Below are positions 1 to 6,184 of a DNA stretch of 34,972 nt, piece after piece. Each line of letters opens with the position of its first letter. Position 1 is the first letter of the stretch. Made by a program: the position numbers and the translations under genes. The stretch comes from Bacteroidia bacterium (GTDB lineage Bacteria; Bacteroidota; Bacteroidia; Chitinophagales; Saprospiraceae): NCBI GenBank assembly GCA_030430845.1, contig JAUIKE010000084.1:1-34972 (forward strand). The letters are read 5' to 3'. The notes under the pieces are model-generated. The model ran no database searches. It saw only the letters and a program-made list of their open reading frames with translations, and had not been told where the DNA came from.

Positions 1-416
1 GGCCGGTGTAGACGCATGCGAATCCCTTCTCTAAACTTTGGGATCAAAAGACGATTTCCTTTCACCTCACAATGCTGTGGACAATGAAACGACTGTTGGC
101 TTCGCCTGCTTTTAAAACGGGGAAATCGCGCCCGCCCTTCAAAAAAATTCACAAAGGCCCGGTGCAAATTTTTCAGGCTACTGTTTAAAGACTGAGAGTT
201 CACTTCTTTGAGCCAGCTGTAATCATCATGTTGTTTCAATGTTTTTGCTTCCCGATTACAGTCGAACCAACTCATCGACCGGCCCTCTTCTTTATACCTG
301 TTTTTGCGAAGCTCCAAAAAATGATTGTAAATGAAGCGAGCACAACCAAAGTGTTTGGCCAGTTTCAATTCCTGCTCAGCGCTAGGATATATTCTGTATT
401 TGTAGGCTCGTTTCAT
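1..416 (-). CDS. tnpB: TnpB-like RNA-guided nuclease of the IS200/IS605 family, N-terminal part (cut by window edge)
   Basis: Reading the complement leftward from the ATG at 416 gives an open frame of about 138 codons that runs off the left edge. It begins MKRAYKYRIYPSAEQEL and continues with CARFIYNHFLELRKNRYKEE and a stretch ending FEGRARFPRFKSRR. These are the conserved N-terminal features of OrfB/TnpB proteins (initial KRAYKYRIYP, then the P-x-FKSR segment). The RuvC-like nuclease core (DED) and zinc finger would lie outside the window, so intactness cannot be judged. TnpB proteins are transposon-encoded nucleases guided by an RNA from the 3' end of the element. No tnpA (Y1 transposase) is visible upstream, so it may be an IS1341-type orphan. 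The + strand frame that opens across this region is only its antisense shadow. Confidence 0.85.
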   Translation of the reverse strand, partial: MKRAYKYRIYPSAEQELKLAKHFGCARFIYNHFLELRKNRYKEEGRSMSWFDCNREAKTLKQHDDYSWLKEVNSQSLNSSLKNLHRAFVNFFEGRARFPRFKSRRSQQSFHCPQHCEVKGNRLLIPKFREGIRMRLHR

Positions 417-517
417 CAACTAAATATACAAAAAGTTGTCTATTAAAACACGTTTTGTTTTAATAACTTTTCCACATTTGCTCTTCAAATCTTAGACTGG
501 CAAAGCCTACTGACATG

Positions 518-538
518 ACCACCGTCAAAGACGGTGGT
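518..538. repeat. Perfect hairpin upstream of tnpB, candidate IS200/IS605 end
   Basis: ACCACCGTC, three A residues, then GACGGTGGT form a perfect 9-bp stem about 100 bp upstream of the tnpB start, followed by TTTTTATTG. IS200/IS605 elements carry subterminal hairpins rather than inverted repeats, so this is a reasonable candidate for the upstream end of the element. It could equally act as a terminator for anything reading rightward. The exact element boundary cannot be fixed without the other end. Confidence 0.5.
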
Positions 539-554
539 TTTTATTGTTTAATAA

Positions 555-590
555 AAGAAGGGGGCGCCGTCCGGCGCCCCCTTCTTTATT
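555..590. terminator. Strong GC-rich palindromic terminator
   Basis: AAGAAGGGGGCGCCG and CGGCGCCCCCTTCTT pair perfectly over 15 bp with only TC between them, and are followed by TATTTT. It resembles the palindromes at 10821-10860 and 12842-12877 (all start AAGAAGGGG), and like them it sits a few bases upstream of a copy of the ACAATAGT promoter. It probably insulates the promoter at 606 from the mobile element on the left. Confidence 0.7.
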
Positions 591-605
591 TTGGAACTGT
601 CCTGA

Positions 606-667
606 ACAATAGTCCAAGAAATTAAAACAAGAGTGAAAGTTTGGCCTCTACAAAGTATGCATATTTG
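606..667 (+). promoter_or_regulatory. ACAATAGT direct-repeat promoter, copy 1 (methyltransferase/symporter operon)
   Basis: Half-sites are ACAATAGT at 606-613 and ACAAGAGT at 627-634, 21 bp apart start to start. The -7-like box CATATTTG lies at 660-667, exactly 33 bp from the start of the second half-site, as in the six other copies. A transcript would start near 675, which argues against translation beginning at the ATG at 633 inside the site. Confidence 0.65.
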
Positions 668-773
668 TAGAGGCTGTTTTATTCGTTTTAGGCGGATTTG
701 CCGGCCAATAATGTGGCTCAAAGTGGCTATACGCACTATGAGTTTGAATAAAAAACCAAAAAATCTGTCCAAA

Positions 774-1574
774 ATGAAAGAGTATGCCATCCATGGAGGT
801 AAAAAGGGGAACGAGCGACTAGCCATCCTCTCCCGTACGGTAGGAGCTACGACCAGTAAATTTCTGGATCAATACCAACCTGCCCTTTCTGGCCAATGCC
901 TCGACCTTGGATGCGGCGGCGGTAATGTGACCTTTGAAATCGCCAAGCGCCTTAAGGACAAAGGTGAGGTTTACGGTCTGGACGTGGACCCTGTCAACAT
1001 TTCCCTGGCGCAGGAAGCCGCTCGCGATCAAGGGGTCAAAAATGTAAGCTTTGACCGTTTTGATGCCCACGCTCTGGCTGATATAGACAGCTATCAGGCC
1101 ATATATGCCCGCTTCTTGCTTTCGCACCTGCACCAGCCTGCTCAGGTGTTGACCAACATCATCAGGGCGCTTGTTCCTGGGGGCCGCTTATTAGTGGAAG
1201 ACACCGATTTCTCCGGCCATTTCTGCTATCCTGCTTGTAAAGCCTTCGACACTTATGTGCAGCTTTTTCAAAACTTATTGCATACAAGGAAAGCCAATGC
1301 TAATATAGGGCAAAGCTTATATCAACTGCTGCACCAAGCAGGCTTTGCGGACATATCCGTCCAGGTCGTTCAACCGGTACATACGGTGCAAGAAGGGAAA
1401 TTGATGGCTGAAATCACCATGGAGGGCATTTCGGGTGCCCTTTTAGAGGAAGGCCTGGCCAGCCAGGAAATGATCAGCCAAACCGTTGCGGAGCTGAAAG
1501 CATTCAGAGCTGATGAAAAGACCTTGATGAGCCTGCCCAGAATATTCCAAGTTTCAGCTGTCAAACCAAAATAA
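774..1574 (+). CDS. Class I SAM-dependent methyltransferase
   Basis: The product is about 266 aa. Motif I, LDLGCGGGNVTFEIA, is a clear S-adenosylmethionine-binding loop of the Rossmann-fold methyltransferases, followed by the acidic end of strand 2 (VYGLDVDP) and a later ALVPGGRLLVEDTDF segment typical of UbiE/COQ5-like and small-molecule methyltransferases. The N-terminus (EYAIHGGKKGNERL) matches the Y-x-x-x-GG-x-x-G-x-x-RL start common in this subgroup. The substrate is unknown. The frame is open from 633, with ATGs at 633, 711, 738 and 774. I chose 774 because the leader is A-rich and homologous proteins start close to the YxxxGG segment; 738 (278 aa) is also possible, and 633 lies inside the promoter. 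Only 9 bp separate it from the next gene, so it heads a three-gene operon. Confidence 0.85.
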   Translation: MKEYAIHGGKKGNERLAILSRTVGATTSKFLDQYQPALSGQCLDLGCGGGNVTFEIAKRLKDKGEVYGLDVDPVNISLAQEAARDQGVKNVSFDRFDAHALADIDSYQAIYARFLLSHLHQPAQVLTNIIRALVPGGRLLVEDTDFSGHFCYPACKAFDTYVQLFQNLLHTRKANANIGQSLYQLLHQAGFADISVQVVQPVHTVQEGKLMAEITMEGISGALLEEGLASQEMISQTVAELKAFRADEKTLMSLPRIFQVSAVKPK

Positions 1575-1583
1575 AATTTAACC

Positions 1584-1829
1584 ATGCAAAAGAAAAAATA
1601 CTGGCAAACAAAAATCAAATACCTTCTGGTGCTTTTAAGCATATGGTTCACGGTGAGTATTTTATGTTCAATCGTTTTTGTCCATCAGCTGAATGCCGTA
1701 AAGCTGGGCGGTTTCCCATTGGGCTTTTGGTTCGCCATGCAGGGTTCCATGATTATCTTCGTAATTCTAATCTTCGTTTATGTCCGTTTGATAAACCAAT
1801 TAGACAAAAAATATAAAGCAGAAAACTGA
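1584..1829 (+). CDS. DUF4212 small membrane subunit of a sodium:solute symporter
   Basis: An 81-aa protein with two hydrophobic segments (about residues 12-34 and 46-68), a basic start (MQKKKYWQTKIKY) and a charged tail. Length, the KxxYW start and the central GFPLGFWFAMQGS stretch fit the DUF4212 family (putative solute:sodium symporter small subunit), which is almost always encoded directly before an SSS-family transporter. That is the case here, with 6 bp between them. It probably acts as an accessory inner-membrane subunit of the symporter; its exact role in the family is not well defined. Confidence 0.9.
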   Translation: MQKKKYWQTKIKYLLVLLSIWFTVSILCSIVFVHQLNAVKLGGFPLGFWFAMQGSMIIFVILIFVYVRLINQLDKKYKAEN

Positions 1830-1835
1830 TTAGCC

Positions 1836-3497
1836 ATGGATGTCCAAACCTTAACCCTGATCTTTGTGACCGCTTCTTTTGCCTTGTATGCAGTCATTGC
1901 TTATCTGAGTAAAGCCAGGTCTACACAGGACTTTTATGTTGCCAGCGGCAGCGTTTCCCCTTTCGCCAATGGAATGGCTACGGCAGCCGATTGGATGTCT
2001 GCGGCGACTTTTATCTCCCTGCCCGGCATTGTTTCCTTTATGGGATATGACGGAGCAGTCTATTTACTGGGGGGATCCGGAGGGTTTGTACTGCTGGCTT
2101 TGCTGATCGCTCCTTATCTAAGAAAATTCGGAAAATACACCATTCCCGCTTTTATTGGTGATCGCTATTATTCCAATACTGCCAGATCGGTTGCGGTCAT
2201 CTGTGCTATTTTTATTTCGTTCACCTACCTGGCTGGACAAATGCGGGGGGTGGGCGTCGTCTTTTCCCGCTTTTTGGAAATGAGCATTGATACCGGGGTT
2301 TATGTAGGTGCCGGCATCGTTTTCATCTATGCCGTTTGGGGAGGTATGAAGGGGATCACCTACACACAAGTAGCTCAATATTGTGTACTGATCTTCGCTT
2401 TTTTGGTGCCTACCATATTTTTATCCATACTATTGACCAATAATCCTATCCCCTTTTTAGGACTAGGCGACACGGTAGCAGACGGCAGTGTACATTTTAT
2501 GGATCGGCTTAATGGGTTGGAAAAAGAACTAGGGTTCAGAGAGTTTACAGCCCAACGGAGCGCTACCCTTAATCTTGTCGCCATGGCTCTCACACTCATG
2601 ATCGGAACGGCCGGTATGCCACATGTGATCATCCGCTTTTTTACGGTTCCGAAAGTCAGCGATGCCCGAAAATCGGTCGGCTATGCACTGTTGTTTATCA
2701 CTATCCTTTTCCTATGTATTCCGGCAGTAGGGGCCTTTGCGAGAACTTATTTTCTGGAAGCCATAAATAATCAGCCTTATGCCAATGTACCCCAGTGGTT
2801 CAACACCTGGGAAGGCATTGGACTGATCACGTTTAACGACCTTAATGGAGACGGCATCATTCAATATCTGGCTGGTGAAAATAACGAACTGATCATCGAC
2901 CGGGATATTCTTTTTCTGGCCAGTCCGGAGATCGCCAAACTCCCGGCCTGGGTAATCGCCCTGGTCGCGGCAGGAGGTCTTGCCGCTGCTTTGTCAACAG
3001 CAGCGGGACTATTGTTGGTCATTTCCACCGCCATTTCTCATGACCTTCTGAAAAAGCAATTTACACCTGATATGTCCGATAAGCAGGAATTACTGGCCGC
3101 CAGGATCTGTTCTGCCTTAGCAGTTGGGGTGGGTATTTATTTCGGCATCCACCCTCCCGGTTTTGTCATGGAAACCATCGCACTGGCCTTCGGCATCGCG
3201 GCGTCTGCACTATTCCCGGCCATTTTCCTGGGCGTTTTTTATAAAAAAATGAATAAAGAGGGGGCCATAGCGGGTATGTTGACCGGATTGATCTTTTCAT
3301 TGTCCTACATCATCTATTTCCGGTTTATGGGTGGTGATCCAAATGACTATCTATTGGGTATATCAGCCCAGGGGGTCGGCTTACCCGGAATGATCCTAAG
3401 CTTTGTAGTTACGATGGTCGTATCCAGGTTTTATGAGCCTGCGCCGGCCGATATTCAAGAGCTGGTGGAAGAAATGCGATATCCGGAGGATGTATGA
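1836..3497 (+). CDS. Sodium:solute symporter (SSS family, ActP/VC_2705-like)
   Basis: A 553-aa inner-membrane protein with about 13 hydrophobic segments. SSS-family features include the early FYVASGSVSPFANGMATAAD segment (about residues 33-52), then WMSAATFISLPG, and the GGLAAALSTAAGLLLVISTA segment in the second half (core helix with the conserved small and Ser/Thr residues that form the sodium site). A DUF4212 partner and this sequence type point to the cation/acetate-like subfamily (ActP, VC_2705). A small carboxylate is the likely substrate, but this is inference from family. Last gene of the operon starting at 774, and through the 606 promoter apparently co-regulated with the lectin genes downstream. 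Confidence 0.92.
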   Translation: MDVQTLTLIFVTASFALYAVIAYLSKARSTQDFYVASGSVSPFANGMATAADWMSAATFISLPGIVSFMGYDGAVYLLGGSGGFVLLALLIAPYLRKFGKYTIPAFIGDRYYSNTARSVAVICAIFISFTYLAGQMRGVGVVFSRFLEMSIDTGVYVGAGIVFIYAVWGGMKGITYTQVAQYCVLIFAFLVPTIFLSILLTNNPIPFLGLGDTVADGSVHFMDRLNGLEKELGFREFTAQRSATLNLVAMALTLMIGTAGMPHVIIRFFTVPKVSDARKSVGYALLFITILFLCIPAVGAFARTYFLEAINNQPYANVPQWFNTWEGIGLITFNDLNGDGIIQYLAGENNELIIDRDILFLASPEIAKLPAWVIALVAAGGLAAALSTAAGLLLVISTAISHDLLKKQFTPDMSDKQELLAARICSALAVGVGIYFGIHPPGFVMETIALAFGIAASALFPAIFLGVFYKKMNKEGAIAGMLTGLIFSLSYIIYFRFMGGDPNDYLLGISAQGVGLPGMILSFVVTMVVSRFYEPAPADIQELVEEMRYPEDV

Positions 3498-3729
3498 CCT
3501 GCAAAAAGCCGTGTTAGTGAATTGTATTGGGTAGGGTATCTAGTTTTTCTTAAAACGGAAGTAAAGAATGGGAATACACTCTCACCATTTTAACATGAGC
3601 CATGCGCATCAGGTATTAGATGAGTTTATGAAGAAAAAATATTGAACCGTACCAAACAACTATTATTCTTGCATCGATCTGCCTGCTGATTATGCATGGG
3701 TTTATTCCGTTCCGGAAGCACGTAATATC

Positions 3730-3867
3730 AATAGCCCCAGGCTTCAGACTGGGGTTTAAAATCAGGTTTTGTTTTAATCGCCCCATCGGGGCAGCACCTT
3801 CCTGTCCCGATGGGGCGCTTTAGATTTTTTTCATTCCTGGTTCCCCCGGCTGAAGCCGAGGACTATT
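3730..3867. repeat. Inverted palindromic repeat pair (REPIN- or MITE-like)
   Basis: The arm at 3730-3754 (AATAGCCCCAGGCTTCAG then ACTGGGG) recurs in inverted and slightly diverged form at 3844-3867 (CCCCGGCTGAAGCC then GAGGACTATT). Each arm is itself palindromic, and the pair brackets the hairpin at 3779-3817. This is the layout of a REP doublet mobilised by an IS200-like (RAYT) transposase. It is the main content of the 672-bp non-coding stretch between the symporter and the first lectin gene; the rest (3498-3729) shows no convincing gene. Confidence 0.5.
3779..3828 (+). terminator. Hairpin with T-rich tail after the symporter operon
   Basis: CGCCCCATCGGG (3779-3790) pairs with CCCGATGGGGCG (3806-3817) in a perfect 12-bp stem, followed by CTTTAGATTTTTTT. 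It can serve as a terminator for the symporter operon, although it lies 280 bp past its stop codon and inside the palindromic repeat pair. Confidence 0.55.
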
Positions 3868-3954
3868 AAAAGACCCTACCGGTGGAAGGCTTGTTGTCTC
3901 AATAAGTTTCAACCTATTTCAAAGTTGAACCATGCTATTCCTTTTTTATCCCTG

Positions 3955-3973
3955 ATTCGCATGACTTCTATTT
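3955..3973 (+). repeat. Dispersed 19-bp repeat (ATTCGCATGACTtCTATTT)
   Basis: This 19-mer differs by one base from both arms of the inverted repeat at 21171-21189 and 21253-21271. No function recognised. Confidence 0.5.
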
Positions 3974-4064
3974 TTAATAGACTTCCATTTAACCTGGCTT
4001 TAGAGTGGTTTGGGTACTAAGGCTTTAGCCCAGCACTCCCCAAACCTCTTTGACGTCAACATAA

Positions 4065-4126
4065 ACAATAGTTCAAAGAATCAAAACAATAGTTTAAAAC
4101 CCCAAAGCCTATCCGCTGCAACTTTG
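4065..4126 (+). promoter_or_regulatory. ACAATAGT direct-repeat promoter, copy 2 (first lectin gene)
   Basis: Two perfect ACAATAGT half-sites at 4065-4072 and 4086-4093 (21 bp apart) and a -7-like box CAACTTTG at 4119-4126, 33 bp from the second site. The predicted transcription start is near 4133 and the leader is about 35 nt. Confidence 0.75.
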
Positions 4127-4169
4127 TGATATAAAACTTTTCATACAACAAATAGCAAAAACTTAAAAG

Positions 4170-5996
4170 ATGAAAAAGCTGATTAAAAACAATAACATTA
4201 ACCGAATTGGCCTCTTCCCTATTCTATTTTTTGTTACTGCTTTGATGAGCAGCTCCGAATTAATGGCACAAAGAGGTAATGATCCTAACTGGCCTATACA
4301 CGAAAATGAACAGCAAGATCTGGCTAAAGATGGTTCATTGCATACAATAGTTTATAGTGCAGATTATCAGGACATGCTTGTTGCTTCTACCACAGGTTAC
4401 AAATATCTTTATTTAAGTGTAAGAGGCGGTGATGGAGGCGCTCGGATTAATAAAGCCTTAATAACCCCCTTTAAAACGAAAGGGGGCGGAGGGGCCACCT
4501 GCGAGGGATATTTCAAATTGGGGACCCAGGACAATCAGATCTCTGAAGGAGACCTACTTCGGTTCATCGTCGGTCATGGAGGAGATGTAAACAGCTCTGC
4601 TGGCATGGAAGGGGCAGATGGAGGCGCTGGCTCAGGAATTTTCCTTAAAAAGAAGGGCTCATCTGCATGGATAACTTTAATGGTTGCTGGTGGTGGTGGT
4701 GGTGCTTATTCGGATTGTTGCACAACAAATTCTGCAGGACGCTCAGCTTCCACGGGAACTAATGGACAAGATGGAGGTGGTATTGGAGGAGGTAAAGGAG
4801 GAAGTAATGGTGGAAATGGAGGTTCTTACATTCATGCCTATGGTGGTGGTGGAGTGAATGATGTATTTAAAGATGGCGAACCAATAGGGTCAACGGATCA
4901 CTATTCTGGGTCCTATTATGATTATTTATATGGCTGCGGCCATGGAGGAGATGCTATTGGTAATGGTCTCTCAGGCGGCGGCGGCGGGGGGTACTCCGGT
5001 GGTGGTGGTGGTGCTACAAGTGCTAGTGGTGGCGGTGGTGGAAGTTATATTAATCCAGATATAAGCGTTATCGCAAAAAAAATATCCGCAAATTCCCAAA
5101 CTAATGATCCAAAGGATGGTCACGCTACTTACAAGTATGTAGAAGAACTTCTAGTGAAAGCCATAAAGTTCGCGTATAACAACAATAAGTGTGTTGACGT
5201 CTATGGTAGTAGCACCAGCAACGGTACAAACATTCAGACGTACACCTGTCATGGCGATGACAATCAACAGTGGTACTTTAGTCCGGATGATCGCACCATC
5301 CGCTCGAAATTGAATACCGCTGAATGCCTCGACCTGGACAACAGCAATACGAACAATGGCGCCAACATCCAGCTGTATGATTGTAATGGAAGCAGCGCCC
5401 AACAATGGGTGTACAACGGCCTGTATAAAACGATCCACTCCGGCGTGAATTCGGACAAATGCTTTGACGCTGCCAACGGCAGCGCGACGACCTCCAATGT
5501 TAATCTTCAATTGTGGGGTTGCCAGTATTCGAATAACAACCAAAAGTGGGAGATCGATGGGGCCACGACCGTGAGCAATGTTTCAAACATGAAACACATC
5601 GTCCCGGTAGTTGCTTCCAGCTTCGCCATGCACTCCCATACAGGCACCGAAGTAGGTTCTAACATCCAGCTGTGGACCAAGGACAATTCCAACACGGCCG
5701 AACAGTGGTACTTTGATGGCCTGGCCATCAAAATGCGCGATCACCAGAACCTGTGTATTGACCTCAGCAGCAGCAATACCTCCAACGGGAACAATATCCA
5801 GCTCTACAACTGCAACGGCACCAACGCCCAGAAGTGGATATACGACGGCATGACGCAATCGATCCGTTCGGTGGTGAACCCGGACAAGTGCATGCAGATT
5901 GATAAGAACGGCGACGGTGTGTACGGCAAGCGGTCGAATGTAGAAATACATGATTGCGATGGATCTCAGGAACAACTGTTCATCATCCAAGAATAG
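4170..5996 (+). CDS. Secreted glycine-rich (ALK/LTK-like) protein with two ricin-type beta-trefoil domains, paralogue 1
   Basis: 608 aa. A Sec signal peptide (basic start, hydrophobic core, cleavage near LMAQ, about residue 34) is followed by a glycine-rich domain of about residues 60-315. Its order of motifs (VGHGGD, GAGSGIFL, LMVAGGGGGAY, GGGGGGYSGGGGGA, GGGGGSYI, then DGHATYKY) follows the glycine-rich domain of the ALK/LTK receptors. Residues 331-608 hold two ricin-B trefoils: QQW (366-368), QQW and QKW in the first; EQW, QKW and a degenerate EQLF in the second, each with CxD and NIQLYDC-type strands. Trefoils of this type bind sugars, so a carbohydrate-binding role outside the inner membrane is likely. 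There is no T9SS sorting domain at the C-terminus (ends FIIQE). Own promoter at 4065 and terminator at 6026. Confidence 0.85.
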   Translation: MKKLIKNNNINRIGLFPILFFVTALMSSSELMAQRGNDPNWPIHENEQQDLAKDGSLHTIVYSADYQDMLVASTTGYKYLYLSVRGGDGGARINKALITPFKTKGGGGATCEGYFKLGTQDNQISEGDLLRFIVGHGGDVNSSAGMEGADGGAGSGIFLKKKGSSAWITLMVAGGGGGAYSDCCTTNSAGRSASTGTNGQDGGGIGGGKGGSNGGNGGSYIHAYGGGGVNDVFKDGEPIGSTDHYSGSYYDYLYGCGHGGDAIGNGLSGGGGGGYSGGGGGATSASGGGGGSYINPDISVIAKKISANSQTNDPKDGHATYKYVEELLVKAIKFAYNNNKCVDVYGSSTSNGTNIQTYTCHGDDNQQWYFSPDDRTIRSKLNTAECLDLDNSNTNNGANIQLYDCNGSSAQQWVYNGLYKTIHSGVNSDKCFDAANGSATTSNVNLQLWGCQYSNNNQKWEIDGATTVSNVSNMKHIVPVVASSFAMHSHTGTEVGSNIQLWTKDNSNTAEQWYFDGLAIKMRDHQNLCIDLSSSNTSNGNNIQLYNCNGTNAQKWIYDGMTQSIRSVVNPDKCMQIDKNGDGVYGKRSNVEIHDCDGSQEQLFIIQE

Positions 5997-6025
5997 CAGG
6001 TAGTTTTTTTGATCTATTTTCAACA

Positions 6026-6060
6026 GGAGGCATCTCATAAAAAGGGATGCCTCCCTTATT
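6026..6060 (+). terminator. Rho-independent terminator after lectin paralogue 1
   Basis: GGAGGCATC (6026-6034) pairs with GATGCCTCC (6046-6054), followed by CTTATTTC. It lies 30 bp after the stop codon and 18 bp before the next promoter. Confidence 0.7.
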
Positions 6061-6077
6061 TCACCCCCTACCATTAA

Positions 6078-6139
6078 ACAATAGTTCAAGAAATCAAAAC
6101 AATAGCTTAAAACCCCAAAGTCTATCCGCTGCATTTTTG
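6078..6139 (+). promoter_or_regulatory. ACAATAGT direct-repeat promoter, copy 3 (bulb-lectin fusion gene)
   Basis: Half-sites ACAATAGT at 6078-6085 and ACAATAGC at 6099-6106, 21 bp apart; -7-like box CATTTTTG at 6132-6139, 33 bp from the second site. The stretch between site 2 and the -7 box is nearly identical to copy 2. Confidence 0.75.
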
Positions 6140-6184
6140 CAATAAGAAAGTTTTCAAACACGAAATAATCAAAAATCTAAGAAA

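Noticed and set aside
228..446. Open frame on the + strand at the left end
   Set aside because: It is antisense to the clear TnpB N-terminus on the - strand, and its translation shows no domain.
3568..3645. 25-codon His-rich small frame (MGIHSHHFNMSHAH start)
   Set aside because: Very short, no ribosome-binding-like leader or promoter, and no recognised family; cannot be supported as a gene.
4345..4352. Single ACAATAGT inside lectin paralogue 1 (a similar ACAATAGC is near 6527)
   Set aside because: These are lone matches inside coding sequence without a second half-site 21 bp away or a -7 box, so they do not belong to the promoter set.
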